Assembly: GCF_014645735.1 (NCBI RefSeq)
Contig: NZ_BMMH01000005.1
Location: forward strand, 431,320 to 495,319
Length of the DNA stretch: 64,000 bases
From: Nocardia jinanensis
GTDB taxonomy: Bacteria; Actinomycetota; Actinomycetes; Mycobacteriales; Mycobacteriaceae
Direction of reading: 5' to 3'
The notes under the pieces are model-generated. The model was not told the origin of the DNA and did no database searches. It saw nothing but the letters and a program-made list of their open reading frames with translations. Below, piece by piece: positions 9,314-18,297 of the stretch. The translations under genes and the position numbers were made by a program. Numbering within the stretch: the stretch's first letter is position 1; each line of letters starts with the position of its first letter.

Positions 9314-10633
9314 ATGACCAGCGCACCTACGCGCCCGGACGGCCGCACCTTCCGCGGTGATCTGGACGTTCCGCCCGGACTTCCCCGCGGTATCGATCTC
9401 GGTCGCATCGCCAACAAGGACAAAGCCATCGCGATGTACGGCCGTGAGCTGGTGGAAAAGCTCACCGATCACGCCCTGCTCGCGGACGACTACGCCTACC
9501 AGGCGATGCTGGACTTCAAGGACAAGTCCAACAACACCAATTGGCGGACCTTCGATCTGGCGCTCGAACAGGGCATCGACGCCGTGGACGACCCCAGCCC
9601 GGGCCTGGTGGCTCTGTTCGCGGAACTCGACCGGATCCCGGACTGGGTCGATTTCGACCAGCTCTACCGCGGCGCGGTCGCCTTCTGGCGGGCCGGGCCG
9701 ATCGTCCCGCCGGTCCTCGCCTGGGCCACCATCGCCGGCGGATTCTCGATGTACAGCGCGACCCGGCCGGTCCTGTTCAGTGGCCGGCTCCGGCAGTCGG
9801 ACAAAGTCGGCACCCGGCTGATCGAGAGCTTCCGCTACGTTGTCGCCGCCTACACCCCCGGCGGCATGCGCCGGTTCGAGGAGGGATTCCGGCTCACCGC
9901 GAAGGTGCGGATGATCCATGCCGCGGTCCGGCACAGCCTCAGCCACTCCGAGGTCTGGGACTGGGCGAACTGGGGCGTGCCGATCAACAATCTCGATGGC
10001 ATGGTCACCCAGGCCGGGCAGTTCGGCGTGAAGTTCATCGACGCCGTCCAGAACTCCGGCTTCCGCTACAGCGATCGGGAGCTCGAGGACATCTTCGCGC
10101 TGAGCCGCTACGTCGGGCACGTGATCGGTGTCCCGGCGGACATCCTGCACACCGGCTACGAGGACGCGCGGCGCAAGACCGAACTGCACACCCTGCTCGA
10201 GCTGCCGCCGGACGAGCTGTGCCGCGACGTCGTGCACTCGGTCATCGCCTACAGCGTCGAGAACCCCCCGGGCGACGTAGAGATCCTGCCCGGGCCGATC
10301 GCCAAGTTCATGACCACCGAGCGCCGGCTCGCCCTGGCCTACGGCCTGCTGTACTCCTGGATTCCCACCGATGTGCTGACCGCTCTCGGCGCCGAACGCA
10401 CAGCCTGGCGGCACGTACTGCCGGCGGTCCGGCCGCTGGTCGCGGTCGCCCATCGGATCGGCCGGCTCCTTCCGCACGACGACGAGAAGACCGCCTTCGA
10501 CATCCTGCGTACCTTCAACGCGGCGATCGAAGTGCCCCACGGTCAGAAGGCCGTCGCCGTGGCGAACCCGGAGGAAGTACATGCCGATATCGCCGCCAAC
10601 AAGGGCGATATGCCCGTGGTGGCCCGCTCGTGA
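9314..10633 (+). CDS. DUF2236 oxygenase-like protein (MpaB / latex-clearing-protein family)
   Basis: 439-aa protein of the DUF2236 family, which includes heme-dependent latex clearing proteins (Lcp) and the fungal MpaB oxygenase. Family-typical stretches are AFWRAGPIVPPVLAW, the helical segment FRLTAKVRMIHAAVRHSLS, and VPINNLDGMVTQAGQFG with a downstream DILHTGYEDARRKTE. There is no signal peptide, unlike secreted Lcp, so an intracellular substrate is likely. The ATG at 9314 is preceded by GAGGAG at 7 bp; a TTG two codons upstream is less likely. Its stop overlaps the racemase start by 4 bp (GTGA). I infer oxidative cleavage or desaturation of an isoprenoid or polyketide-like chain, but the reaction is unproven. 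Confidence 0.85.
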   Translation: MTSAPTRPDGRTFRGDLDVPPGLPRGIDLGRIANKDKAIAMYGRELVEKLTDHALLADDYAYQAMLDFKDKSNNTNWRTFDLALEQGIDAVDDPSPGLVALFAELDRIPDWVDFDQLYRGAVAFWRAGPIVPPVLAWATIAGGFSMYSATRPVLFSGRLRQSDKVGTRLIESFRYVVAAYTPGGMRRFEEGFRLTAKVRMIHAAVRHSLSHSEVWDWANWGVPINNLDGMVTQAGQFGVKFIDAVQNSGFRYSDRELEDIFALSRYVGHVIGVPADILHTGYEDARRKTELHTLLELPPDELCRDVVHSVIAYSVENPPGDVEILPGPIAKFMTTERRLALAYGLLYSWIPTDVLTALGAERTAWRHVLPAVRPLVAVAHRIGRLLPHDDEKTAFDILRTFNAAIEVPHGQKAVAVANPEEVHADIAANKGDMPVVARS

Positions 10634-11781
10634 CCGGGTCCCCCCGGCCGCCCCTGGACGGAGTCCGGATCATCGAACTGGCCGGTATCGGTCCGGGGCC
10701 GTTCGCCGGGATGATGCTGGCCGACCTCGGAGCGGAGGTGATCTGCGTCGACCGCCCCGGTGGCAATTCTTGGGCAGTACAGGGACATTCGATCTTGTTT
10801 CGCAGTCGGCGCCACCTCGCGGTCGACCTGAAAACGGAAGCCGGCGCCGACGTGGTGCGCCGGCTCTGCGCGGGCGCGGACGGGCTGATCGAGACCTTCC
10901 GGCCGGGGGTGGCCGAGCGGCTCGGTGTCGGACCGGAGGACTGCATGGCGGCCAATCCGGACCTGGTCTACGGCCGGATGACCGGCTGGGGACAGAGCGG
11001 GCCGATGGCCTCGATGCCCGGACACGACATCAACTACATCGCACTGGCGGGAGCGCTGCACGCGATCGGCCGCAAGGGTGAGCCGCCGGTGCCCCCGTTG
11101 AATCTGGTGGGTGATTTCGGCGGCGGCGGAATGCTGCTCGGCATGGGCATGCTGGCGGGGATTCTCGCCGCTCGCGCCGGTGGTGGTGGCCGGGTCGTGG
11201 ACGCGGCCATGATCGATGGAGTGTCCGCGCTCATGGCGATGTTCCACACCTACCGGGCAGAGGGGCTGTTCACCGACGAACGCGGCACCCATATGCTCGG
11301 CACCGGGGCGTTCTTCTACGACGTCTATCGAACCCGGGACGGGCAGTGGGTCAGCATCGGCGCCATCGAGGCGCCGTTCTGGCAGGAGCTGTGCGATATT
11401 CTCGAGCTGCCGGACGAGGTGCGCGACAACCAGTTCGACACCACGAATTGGGACGAGTTCCGACGCGTCCTGGCGGCGCGCATCGGTCGCTACGACCGCG
11501 CGGAACTGGACAAACTGTTCCTGGGCAGCAACACGTGCTACGCGCCGGTGTTATCCCTGGCCGAGACAGTCGACCATCCGCACCACCGCGAACGCGGAAC
11601 ATTCGTCGAGATCGACGGGGTCGTGCAGCCGGCTCCCGCGCCCCGTTTCGACGGCGTCGCGCCGACTACACCGCGAACACGCCGGTCCCCCGGCGCGGAC
11701 AGCCGCAGTGTGCTGGCCGATCTGGGCTACGCCGCCGACGAGGTCGCCGCACTCGCCGACAGTGGAGTCATCGCCGACTGA
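10630..11781 (+). CDS. Alpha-methylacyl-CoA racemase-like CoA transferase (CaiB/BaiF family)
   Basis: 383-aa class III CoA-transferase-fold protein. The middle segment GHDINYIALAGALHAIGRKG followed by PPLNLVGDFGGGG matches the alpha-methylacyl-CoA racemase subgroup, with His132 and Asp162 as the expected acid/base pair. Racemases of this type convert (2R)- to (2S)-methylacyl-CoA so that methyl-branched chains can enter beta-oxidation. The GTG start at 10630 lies within the stop of the DUF2236 gene, so the two are translationally coupled. This pairing is the best hint that the cluster handles a methyl-branched (isoprenoid or sterol side-chain) substrate. Family certain, racemase over transferase likely. 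Confidence 0.87.
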   Translation: MTGSPRPPLDGVRIIELAGIGPGPFAGMMLADLGAEVICVDRPGGNSWAVQGHSILFRSRRHLAVDLKTEAGADVVRRLCAGADGLIETFRPGVAERLGVGPEDCMAANPDLVYGRMTGWGQSGPMASMPGHDINYIALAGALHAIGRKGEPPVPPLNLVGDFGGGGMLLGMGMLAGILAARAGGGGRVVDAAMIDGVSALMAMFHTYRAEGLFTDERGTHMLGTGAFFYDVYRTRDGQWVSIGAIEAPFWQELCDILELPDEVRDNQFDTTNWDEFRRVLAARIGRYDRAELDKLFLGSNTCYAPVLSLAETVDHPHHRERGTFVEIDGVVQPAPAPRFDGVAPTTPRTRRSPGADSRSVLADLGYAADEVAALADSGVIAD

Positions 11782-11825
11782 GCCCGGCCGGGGCCGATCG
11801 CACCGCGACAACTAGGTTGCGGAAT

Positions 11826-11850
11826 CCTCGCCGACAACGGAGTCGCGAGG
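11826..11850. terminator. Candidate terminator hairpin between convergent genes
   Basis: Stem CCTCGC-GAC / GTC-GCGAGG with a single bulged C and a 6-base loop, midway between the convergent genes ending at 11781 and 11874. No T-tract; modest support. Confidence 0.4.
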
Positions 11851-11873
11851 GGCGACCGACCCGGCCCGTTCCG

Positions 11874-13013
11874 CTAGAGACCGAGGGATCGGCCCACGAT
11901 CTCCCGCATGATCTCGTTGGTCCCGCCGTAGATCTGCTGGACCCGCGCGTCACGCCAGCGGCGCGCGACCTCGTATTCCTCCATGTAGCCGTAGCCACCG
12001 TGCAATTGCAGGCAGCTGTCCAACGCCTCGAATTCCAGTTCGGTGGTCCAGAACTTCGCCCCGGCGGCCTCGGCGGCCGTCAATTCCCCCCTGTTCTGCG
12101 CCTCGATGCAGCGGTCGATGTACACCCGCGCGATCCCGACCCGGGTGGCGAGCTCGGCGAGCCGGAACCGATTGGCCTGGAACGAGCCGATCGGCTGACC
12201 GAACGCCTTGCGTTCCTTGGCGTAGGCGACGGCGGTATCCACCGCATGCTCGGCACTGGCGACCGCGACCACGGCCATCGACAGCCGCTCCTGCGCGAGA
12301 TTTCCCATCAGGTAGTGCAAGCCCTCGCCGGGTTCACCGAGGACATCCGCATCGGGAACGAGAACATCGCGGAAGAACAATTCCGCGGTGTCCTGCGCGC
12401 GGCGCCCGATCTTGTCGAGTTTGCGGCCGCGCTCGAATCCCGCCCGGTCGCCCGGGACGACGAACAGGCCGAAACCACCGCCGTCGGAGTCCGGAATCCG
12501 AGCAGCCACGATGATCAGATCCGCCTGGATACCCCGGGTGACAAATGTTTTGGCACCGTTGATCCGCCACCCGCCCGCCGCGCGGACCGCGGTGGTCTTG
12601 ATGGCGCGCAGATCCGAACCGGTGCCGGGCTCCGACATGGCGATCGCGATCGCGGTGTCGCCGGCAACGATTCCGGGAACCCACCGCTGCCGCTGTTCCG
12701 CCGAAGCGATATCGAGGTAGTACGGCAAGACGATATCGTTGGTCAGCGAGAAACCGTCTCCGACGGTTCCGGTGCGCACCACTTCTTCGTTCAGAACGGC
12801 GTTGAACCGGAAGTCCCGCAGTCCGGCGCCGCCGAATTCCTCCGCGGCGGCGAAACCGACCAGCCCCTGCGCGGCAGCAGCTTTCCAGAAGCCTCGATCG
12901 ACCTGACCCGCGGCCTCCCACTCGGCGGTATGCGGCACAGCGTGCTTTTCGAGGAAACTGCGCACCGCCGCGCGGAATTGTTCGTGTTCGTCGGCGAAGA
13001 GCGTCCGGCGCAT
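11874..13013 (-). CDS. Acyl-CoA dehydrogenase 2 of the pair
   Basis: 379-aa FAD-dependent acyl-CoA dehydrogenase, standard length. It has the substrate/FAD motif AIAMSEPGTGSDL (about 123-135), the KTFVTRG turn, and DARVQQIYGGTNEIM near the C-terminus. Because the YGGT position lacks the glutamate of medium-chain enzymes, the likely catalytic base is Glu242 in the LAQERLSMA helix, as in long-chain and isovaleryl-type enzymes. It introduces the alpha-beta double bond ahead of hydration by the FadB-like protein. It begins 1 bp after the stop of the paralogous dehydrogenase at 13015 and is surely co-transcribed with it. The two may act as a pair of differing chain specificity or as a heteromer (inference). 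Confidence 0.92.
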   Translation of the reverse strand: MRRTLFADEHEQFRAAVRSFLEKHAVPHTAEWEAAGQVDRGFWKAAAAQGLVGFAAAEEFGGAGLRDFRFNAVLNEEVVRTGTVGDGFSLTNDIVLPYYLDIASAEQRQRWVPGIVAGDTAIAIAMSEPGTGSDLRAIKTTAVRAAGGWRINGAKTFVTRGIQADLIIVAARIPDSDGGGFGLFVVPGDRAGFERGRKLDKIGRRAQDTAELFFRDVLVPDADVLGEPGEGLHYLMGNLAQERLSMAVVAVASAEHAVDTAVAYAKERKAFGQPIGSFQANRFRLAELATRVGIARVYIDRCIEAQNRGELTAAEAAGAKFWTTELEFEALDSCLQLHGGYGYMEEYEVARRWRDARVQQIYGGTNEIMREIVGRSLGL

Positions 13014-13014
13014 C

Positions 13015-14184
13015 TCAGATCCCCATCGCTTTCCCGACGATTTCCTTCATGATCTCGCTCGTCCCGCCGTAGATTCGCTGGACCCGGGCATCGGCGTAGG
13101 CCCGCGCGATCGGATACTCGGCCATGTAGCCATAGCCTCCGAACAGTTGCAGGCAGGCATCGACCACACGACCCTGAGTTTCCGTCGCCGCGAATTTGGC
13201 CATCGCCGCGCGTTCGGCGGTGAGCGTGCCCTCGATATGCTCCCGCAGACAGTCGGTGACGAAGGCACGCAGCACCTCGGTCCGGGTGTGCGCCTCGGCC
13301 AGGACGAATCGAGTGTTCTGGAAAGCGGCCAGCGGTTTCCCGAACGCGATGCGCTCCCGCACGTACTCCGTCGCGTACTCGACGGCGCGGGCGGCGGCAG
13401 CGGTACTGGCCACGGCGATGGTCATCCGCTCCTGCGGCAGATTCGACACCAGCGCACCGAAGCCGGCGCCGGGTTCGCCCAGCAGGTTCGCGACGGGCAC
13501 CCGCGCGTTGTCGAAGAACAGCTCAGCGGTGTCCTGAGCGTGCATTCCTATCTTCTCGAGATTGCGACCGCGGCTGAAACCGGGCGTATCGCGTTCCACC
13601 ACGATCAATGACAACCCCCCGTGCCTACCCGCCTGCTTGTCGGTGCGGGCGGCGACGATCACGAGGTCGGCATTCATCCCGTTGGAGATGAAGGTTTTCG
13701 CACCGTTGACGACGAAATGATCGCCGTCGCGCACCGCGGTGGTCTCGATACCGGCCAGATCCGATCCGGTGCCGGGCTCGGTCATGGCGATCGCGGCGAT
13801 GCGCTCACCGGCGGCCAGCCCGGGTAACCAGCGTTTCCGCTGGTCGGCATCGGCGTAGCGGAGAAAGTACGGCACGCAGATGTCATTGTGCAGGTTGATA
13901 CCGAAGGACATGACGCCCGCGCGCGCCACCTCCTCGGCAATCACCGCGTTGAATCGGAAATCGTCGACGCCACCGCCCCCGAATTCTTCGCCGATCGCCA
14001 TTCCGAGGAAGCCGTGGCCCCCGGCTTCGGCGAAGATCTCGCGGGGGACTATTCCGGCCTTTTCCCATCGCAGATAGTCCGGGACCACCCGCGTTTCCAG
14101 GAACGTGCGGAAACTCTCCCGGAATGCTTCGTGCTCGGTCTCGTAGATCGACCCGTGACGGGGCCGCTGCTCGATTATCGTCAT
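13015..14184 (-). CDS. Acyl-CoA dehydrogenase 1 of the pair
   Basis: 389-aa acyl-CoA dehydrogenase, clearly paralogous to the next gene. Seen: IAAIAMTEPGTGSDL (about 129-143), NGAKTFISNGM, the likely base Glu252 in LPQERMTIA, and DARVQRIYGGTSEIM. I start it at the ATG at 14184 (MTIIEQRP); the longer in-frame extension to 14283 runs through operator copy 5 and has no family similarity. First gene of the leftward pair, divergent from the monooxygenase gene. Leader between operator and start is only about 20 nt, so the mRNA may be leaderless or nearly so. Confidence 0.92.
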   Translation of the reverse strand: MTIIEQRPRHGSIYETEHEAFRESFRTFLETRVVPDYLRWEKAGIVPREIFAEAGGHGFLGMAIGEEFGGGGVDDFRFNAVIAEEVARAGVMSFGINLHNDICVPYFLRYADADQRKRWLPGLAAGERIAAIAMTEPGTGSDLAGIETTAVRDGDHFVVNGAKTFISNGMNADLVIVAARTDKQAGRHGGLSLIVVERDTPGFSRGRNLEKIGMHAQDTAELFFDNARVPVANLLGEPGAGFGALVSNLPQERMTIAVASTAAAARAVEYATEYVRERIAFGKPLAAFQNTRFVLAEAHTRTEVLRAFVTDCLREHIEGTLTAERAAMAKFAATETQGRVVDACLQLFGGYGYMAEYPIARAYADARVQRIYGGTSEIMKEIVGKAMGI

Positions 14185-14203
14185 CTCACGGACAATACAT
14201 GTT

Positions 14204-14224
14204 ATCCATACATAGCGTATGCAC
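14204..14224. promoter_or_regulatory. Cluster operator, copy 5
   Basis: Inverted repeat with core CATACA-TAG-CGTATG (14207-14221), 20 bp upstream of the acyl-CoA dehydrogenase start at 14184 and positioned over its probable leftward promoter. Confidence 0.7.
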
Positions 14225-14283
14225 GATTTGTCTCGACTCTTGATGTCGGCCATCCAGAACCGAGCAGGAGTGATTGACGCCAC

Positions 14284-14304
14284 GTCTAAACAGATTGTAT
14301 GGTC
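14284..14304. promoter_or_regulatory. Cluster operator, copy 6, overlapping the monooxygenase promoter
   Basis: 21-bp inverted repeat with half-sites GTCTAAACA and GACCATACA around GAT. A -35-like TTGACG lies at 14274-14279 and the operator covers the spacer and -10 region. The start codon follows 6 nt later, so the transcript is probably leaderless. The same arrangement recurs at 20001-20037. Confidence 0.78.
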
Positions 14305-14309
14305 GCTCT

Positions 14310-16316
14310 ATGTCGCAGTCGTCTCCCTCCTCCACTCCTCCGAACTGGGGGGCCCAACCGGCCGGGAGTTTCCGGCCTTCGGCCGATTTCTCGGAGGACG
14401 AGCTCGCCGCCGCGCTCGCCGCCGCCAACCTGCCCGTACTCCTGGGATCGCTCGCACTGCTGACCGGCGAGGACCGCTGGATCGAAGCGCCCTACCTACC
14501 GACACCGCCGCGCGATCTCGGTGACCACGACACCGGCGGCTTCGACGAGTCGCTGCAGCAGCGCATCCGGGCCGAGGCCGGCGCCGTTCTGCGTGCCTGG
14601 CGCGACGGAACCGGACTTTTCCCGAGCACGCCACCCGATCCGGAGCGGCTGGCGCGTGTGCTGTCGGTGATGCTCGCGGATTCGATCCCCGCCGAGTACG
14701 GCACCCTGCTCGGCGAGGAAATGGGAATCTATCCCCGGCACAGCGAACCCCGGGCACCCATCGATCCCGATTTCCGGGTGGTGATCATCGGGGCGGGCCT
14801 CTCCGGTCTCGCCATGGCAGTGCGGCTGGGGCAGGCCGGCATCGAATACCTCATAGTGGACAAGAACGAGGAGGTGGGCGGCACCTGGCACGAGAACGTC
14901 TACCCCGGCTGCGGTGTGGACACCCCGAGCCATCTCTATGCGCTGTCGTTCGATCCGAAGCCCGACTGGTCGAACTACTTCGCCCCGCAGGAGGAACTGG
15001 CGCACTACTGGCGCACCCTGGCCGATCGCCACGGCGTCCGCGAGCACATCCGGTTCGGCACCCGGGTCCGCACCGCCGCCTACGACGAAGCCGCCTCGCG
15101 GTGGAAGGTCACGGTGGAGCCGGCCGACGGCGCCGGCGATGCCGAGACGCTCACCGCCGATATCGTGATCAGCGCGGTCGGCCTGCTGAACCAGCCGAGC
15201 GTGCCGAACCTGCCCGGTCTCGACGACTTCCGCGGACCCGCGGTGCACACCGCGCAATGGGATCCCGAACTCGATCTGACCGGCAAGCGCGTCGCGGTGA
15301 TCGGCACCGGTGCCAGTGCCATGCAGGTCGTGCCTGCCGCCGCCGAGGTCGCCGCGCAGGTCACGGTGTTTCAGCGCACCGCGCAGTGGGCCACTCCGCA
15401 CCCGAACAAGGGCCGCGAGGTAACCGACGCCTTCCGGTTCCTCTGTGCGCATGTTCCGTTCTATCTCGCCTGGTACCGAGCCCGGGTGTTCTGGCGCATG
15501 GGCGACAAGGTCTGGAGCCTGCTACAGGTCGACCCGGAGTATCCGGGCCTCGGCCGGTCGGTCAACAAGAGCAACGACCGGTTGCGCGCCGCGCTCACCG
15601 CCTATATCGAGCGCGAACTCGACGGCAGGCCGGATCTGCTCGCCAAGAGCGTGCCGGACTACCCGCCCTACGGCAAGCGGATGCTCATCGACTCCGGGTG
15701 GTTCCGCACCTTGCGCCGCGACAACGTCGAACTGGTGACCGAACCGATCGGCACCATCACCGCCGACGGTGTGCGCACCGCGGATGAAGCCCACCACGAT
15801 GCCGACATCATCGTTCTGGCAACAGGTTTCAATGCCGTCGACGTTCTCGGTTCCTTCCAGGTCCAGGGCCGGGGCGGGCATACCCTCCGGGAGGTCTGGG
15901 GGGAGGGCGACGGCCGGGCGCACCTGGGTATCACCGTTCCCGGCTTCCCGAACTTCTTCTGCCTGTACGGACCCAACACCAACACCGGGCACGGCGGCAC
16001 TGTCATCGCGGGCACCGAGATGCAGGTGCAGTACATCAGCGCGGCAATCGCCGCGCTGATCGACAACGGATGGGCCGCGATGGAAGTTCGCCAGGACGTC
16101 CACGATGCCTACAACCGTGAACTGGACGAAGCGCTGGCACACACGGTCTGGGACTTCGGCGGAACCACCACCTACTACCGCAACGGCCGCGGCCGCATCG
16201 TCACCAACAGTCCGTGGCGTTATGTCGACTACTGGAAGCGGGTACACGCGCCGCGGCTGGAGGACTTCGAGATCACCCACCGCGACTCGTCTGTCGCGGC
16301 CACTCCCGCCCGATGA
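14310..16316 (+). CDS. Type I Baeyer-Villiger monooxygenase, HAPMO-like
   Basis: 668-aa FAD/NADPH monooxygenase that would insert oxygen next to a ketone carbonyl to give an ester or lactone. The FAD loop IIGAGLSG is at about 159-166, the Baeyer-Villiger fingerprint FRGPAVHTAQW at 307-317, and the NADPH loop VIGTGASA at 330-337. An extra N-terminal domain of about 145 residues precedes the FAD loop, as in 4-hydroxyacetophenone monooxygenase. The ATG at 14310 directly follows operator copy 6; the upstream in-frame start at 14274 would translate the operator itself. The acyl-CoA ligase gene follows 12 bp downstream on the same strand. The ester made here could be a substrate of the cluster's hydrolase (inference). 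Confidence 0.92.
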   Translation: MSQSSPSSTPPNWGAQPAGSFRPSADFSEDELAAALAAANLPVLLGSLALLTGEDRWIEAPYLPTPPRDLGDHDTGGFDESLQQRIRAEAGAVLRAWRDGTGLFPSTPPDPERLARVLSVMLADSIPAEYGTLLGEEMGIYPRHSEPRAPIDPDFRVVIIGAGLSGLAMAVRLGQAGIEYLIVDKNEEVGGTWHENVYPGCGVDTPSHLYALSFDPKPDWSNYFAPQEELAHYWRTLADRHGVREHIRFGTRVRTAAYDEAASRWKVTVEPADGAGDAETLTADIVISAVGLLNQPSVPNLPGLDDFRGPAVHTAQWDPELDLTGKRVAVIGTGASAMQVVPAAAEVAAQVTVFQRTAQWATPHPNKGREVTDAFRFLCAHVPFYLAWYRARVFWRMGDKVWSLLQVDPEYPGLGRSVNKSNDRLRAALTAYIERELDGRPDLLAKSVPDYPPYGKRMLIDSGWFRTLRRDNVELVTEPIGTITADGVRTADEAHHDADIIVLATGFNAVDVLGSFQVQGRGGHTLREVWGEGDGRAHLGITVPGFPNFFCLYGPNTNTGHGGTVIAGTEMQVQYISAAIAALIDNGWAAMEVRQDVHDAYNRELDEALAHTVWDFGGTTTYYRNGRGRIVTNSPWRYVDYWKRVHAPRLEDFEITHRDSSVAATPAR

Positions 16317-16328
16317 TGTGAGGAAGTC

Positions 16329-18164
16329 ATGTCCGAACTGGTAGAAATCGCCGCCCCCGGCACGGCGCCCGGGATCTCCGCCGCCACCCTGCCCCAGGCA
16401 TTCCAAGCCACCGTATCCGAGCGCGGCGAGCGCACGGCACTCGTCGTCCACGGCGAGAATCGATCCCTGACCTGGCACGACTACGCCGCCGCCGTCGAGG
16501 AAGTCGCTACCGGCCTGGCCGCGCTCGGGATCCGACGCGGCGACACCGTGGCAATCATGCTGTCCAACAGCCCGGAATTCCACATCGTCGATATGGCGGC
16601 GCTGCACCTGGGCGCCACCCCCTTCTCCATCTACCTCACCTCCGCCCCCGAACAGATCACCTACCTGTTCGACAACGCCGGCAACACCGTCCTGGTCGCC
16701 GAGGAACGCTTCCTCGACGTCATCGCCCGCACCAGCGCCCCACTGCTGAGACATGTGGTGGTCAGCGACGGTGACAGATCGGGAACCGTGGGGAATGCCG
16801 AAGTGCTGTCGCTGACGGCATTGCGGCACCGCCGGCTCACCGGTTTCGACTTCGCCCGGACCTGGCAGGCGGTGCAACCCTCCGACCTCGCCACGCTGAT
16901 CTACACCTCCGGCACCACCGGCCCCCCGAAAGGCGTGGAGCTCACCCACGCGAACCTGATGTTCGTGATGCATTCGTGCAATATCCGCTTCCCCTTCGGC
17001 GCGGAGGGTGCGGCGATTTCCTATCTGCCGACCGCCCATGCCGCGGACCGCGTCTTTTCCCACTACCTGGCCACCGTCACCGGCTGGCCGATCACGACCG
17101 TTCGCGATGCCGCGGCGGTATTCGCCGCGGTCGCCGAGGCCCGGCCCTCCTGGTTCCTCGGGGTGCCGAGGATCTGGGAGAAGTTGCGCGGAGCATTGCT
17201 CACCAGATTCAGTGCCCTTCCCGAGGAGCAGCGTCTCGCGACCACCGGTGCGGTGGCCGCGGCGATCACCGCGGTACGGCTCGAGCAAGAACACGCCGAG
17301 GTGCCCGCCGTGCTCGGCACGCAGGTGGCCGCCGACGAGGAGCGGATCTTCCAGCCACTGCGCAAGCGACTCGGGTTCGACCGGGTCGCCCTGCTCATGA
17401 CCGGAGCCGCGCCCATCGCGCCGGCGGTACACGAGTTCTTCCTCGCCCTCGGTCTGCCGCTTCAGGAGGGTTTCGGTATGTCCGAGACCGGGGCGCTGGG
17501 ATTCACCAACCTCACCACCGAGATCCGGATCGGCAAGGTAGGCCTGGCACAGCCCGGTACCGAGGCCGTGCTCGCCGCCGACGGGGAACTGCTGTTGCGT
17601 GGACCGCACGTCATGCGCGGGTACCGCAGAGACCCGGTACGGACCGCCGAGGCGATCGATCCGCAGGGCTGGTTGCACACCGGTGATATCGCGGTCATCG
17701 ACGAGGACGGCTGGGTCGGCATCGTCGACCGTAAGAAGGAACTGATCATCAACTCTGGCGGCAAGAACATGTCGCCGGTCAATATCGAAAGCGCGCTCAA
17801 GAACGCTTCGCCGTTGATCGGCCAGGCGTGTGTGATCGGTGACCGCCGGCCGTTCAACGTCGCGCTCCTCGTGCTCGACGCCGATTCCGCGCGGATCTTC
17901 GCCGAAGAGCACGATTCAGCCGACACCTCGCCCGCCGCCGTGGCGGTCGATGCGCACCTGCTCGCCGCGATCGATGACGCGGTGGAACAGGCGAACTCGC
18001 AGTTGTCCCGAGTCGAGCAGATCAAGGCGTATCGCTTACTCGACATCGAGTGGCTGCCCGATTCCGAAGAGCTCACCCCGACCATGAAACTGCGACGCCG
18101 CGGGATCGCGAGCAAGTACGCCGATCTGATCGAGGACATCTATCGCACCGCGCGTCCGGTGTGA
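16329..18164 (+). CDS. Long-chain acyl-CoA synthetase (AMP-forming, FadD-type)
   Basis: 611-aa adenylate-forming ligase, size of FadD11/FadD15-type enzymes. The P-loop LIYTSGTTGPPKG is at about 190-202, the Walker-like signature QEGFGMSETGALGFTN follows, then GWLHTGDIAVIDEDGW and the hinge/lysine region DRKKELIINSGGKNMSP. It activates a carboxylic acid to its CoA thioester, feeding the dehydrogenases, FadB-like enzyme and thiolase of this cluster. ATG at 16329 has GAGGAA upstream. Same transcript as the monooxygenase gene; a strong hairpin follows 16 bp after the stop. All motifs intact. Confidence 0.93.
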   Translation: MSELVEIAAPGTAPGISAATLPQAFQATVSERGERTALVVHGENRSLTWHDYAAAVEEVATGLAALGIRRGDTVAIMLSNSPEFHIVDMAALHLGATPFSIYLTSAPEQITYLFDNAGNTVLVAEERFLDVIARTSAPLLRHVVVSDGDRSGTVGNAEVLSLTALRHRRLTGFDFARTWQAVQPSDLATLIYTSGTTGPPKGVELTHANLMFVMHSCNIRFPFGAEGAAISYLPTAHAADRVFSHYLATVTGWPITTVRDAAAVFAAVAEARPSWFLGVPRIWEKLRGALLTRFSALPEEQRLATTGAVAAAITAVRLEQEHAEVPAVLGTQVAADEERIFQPLRKRLGFDRVALLMTGAAPIAPAVHEFFLALGLPLQEGFGMSETGALGFTNLTTEIRIGKVGLAQPGTEAVLAADGELLLRGPHVMRGYRRDPVRTAEAIDPQGWLHTGDIAVIDEDGWVGIVDRKKELIINSGGKNMSPVNIESALKNASPLIGQACVIGDRRPFNVALLVLDADSARIFAEEHDSADTSPAAVAVDAHLLAAIDDAVEQANSQLSRVEQIKAYRLLDIEWLPDSEELTPTMKLRRRGIASKYADLIEDIYRTARPV

Positions 18165-18180
18165 ACGAACCCACCGGACT

Positions 18181-18220
18181 CCGGGCGGGTGAGGAATCGT
18201 TCGCCGACTCACCCGCCCGG
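18181..18220 (+). terminator. Strong hairpin after the acyl-CoA ligase
   Basis: Perfect 13-bp stem (CCGGGCGGGTGAG, 18181-18193, with its complement at 18208-18220) and a 14-base loop, 16 bp after the ligase stop. Likely the end of the monooxygenase-ligase transcript. Confidence 0.7.
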
Positions 18221-18258
18221 CCACGATGTCGCCGCACCGTCAACGGTACGGACATGCC

Positions 18259-18279
18259 AACCGTTCATAGTGTCCAGAC
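18259..18279. promoter_or_regulatory. Cluster operator, copy 7
   Basis: Inverted repeat centred on TAG (18268-18270); the right half-site reads GTCTGGACA on the minus strand. It lies 18 bp before the tandem TetR gene and probably mediates its autoregulation. Confidence 0.7.
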
Positions 18280-18297
18280 ATCAAGTAAGGTGGACGT

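Noticed and set aside
15522..17912. 796-aa minus-strand open frame
   Set aside because: Antisense to the monooxygenase and acyl-CoA ligase, which have full sets of catalytic motifs; no ribosome-binding site or recognisable protein.
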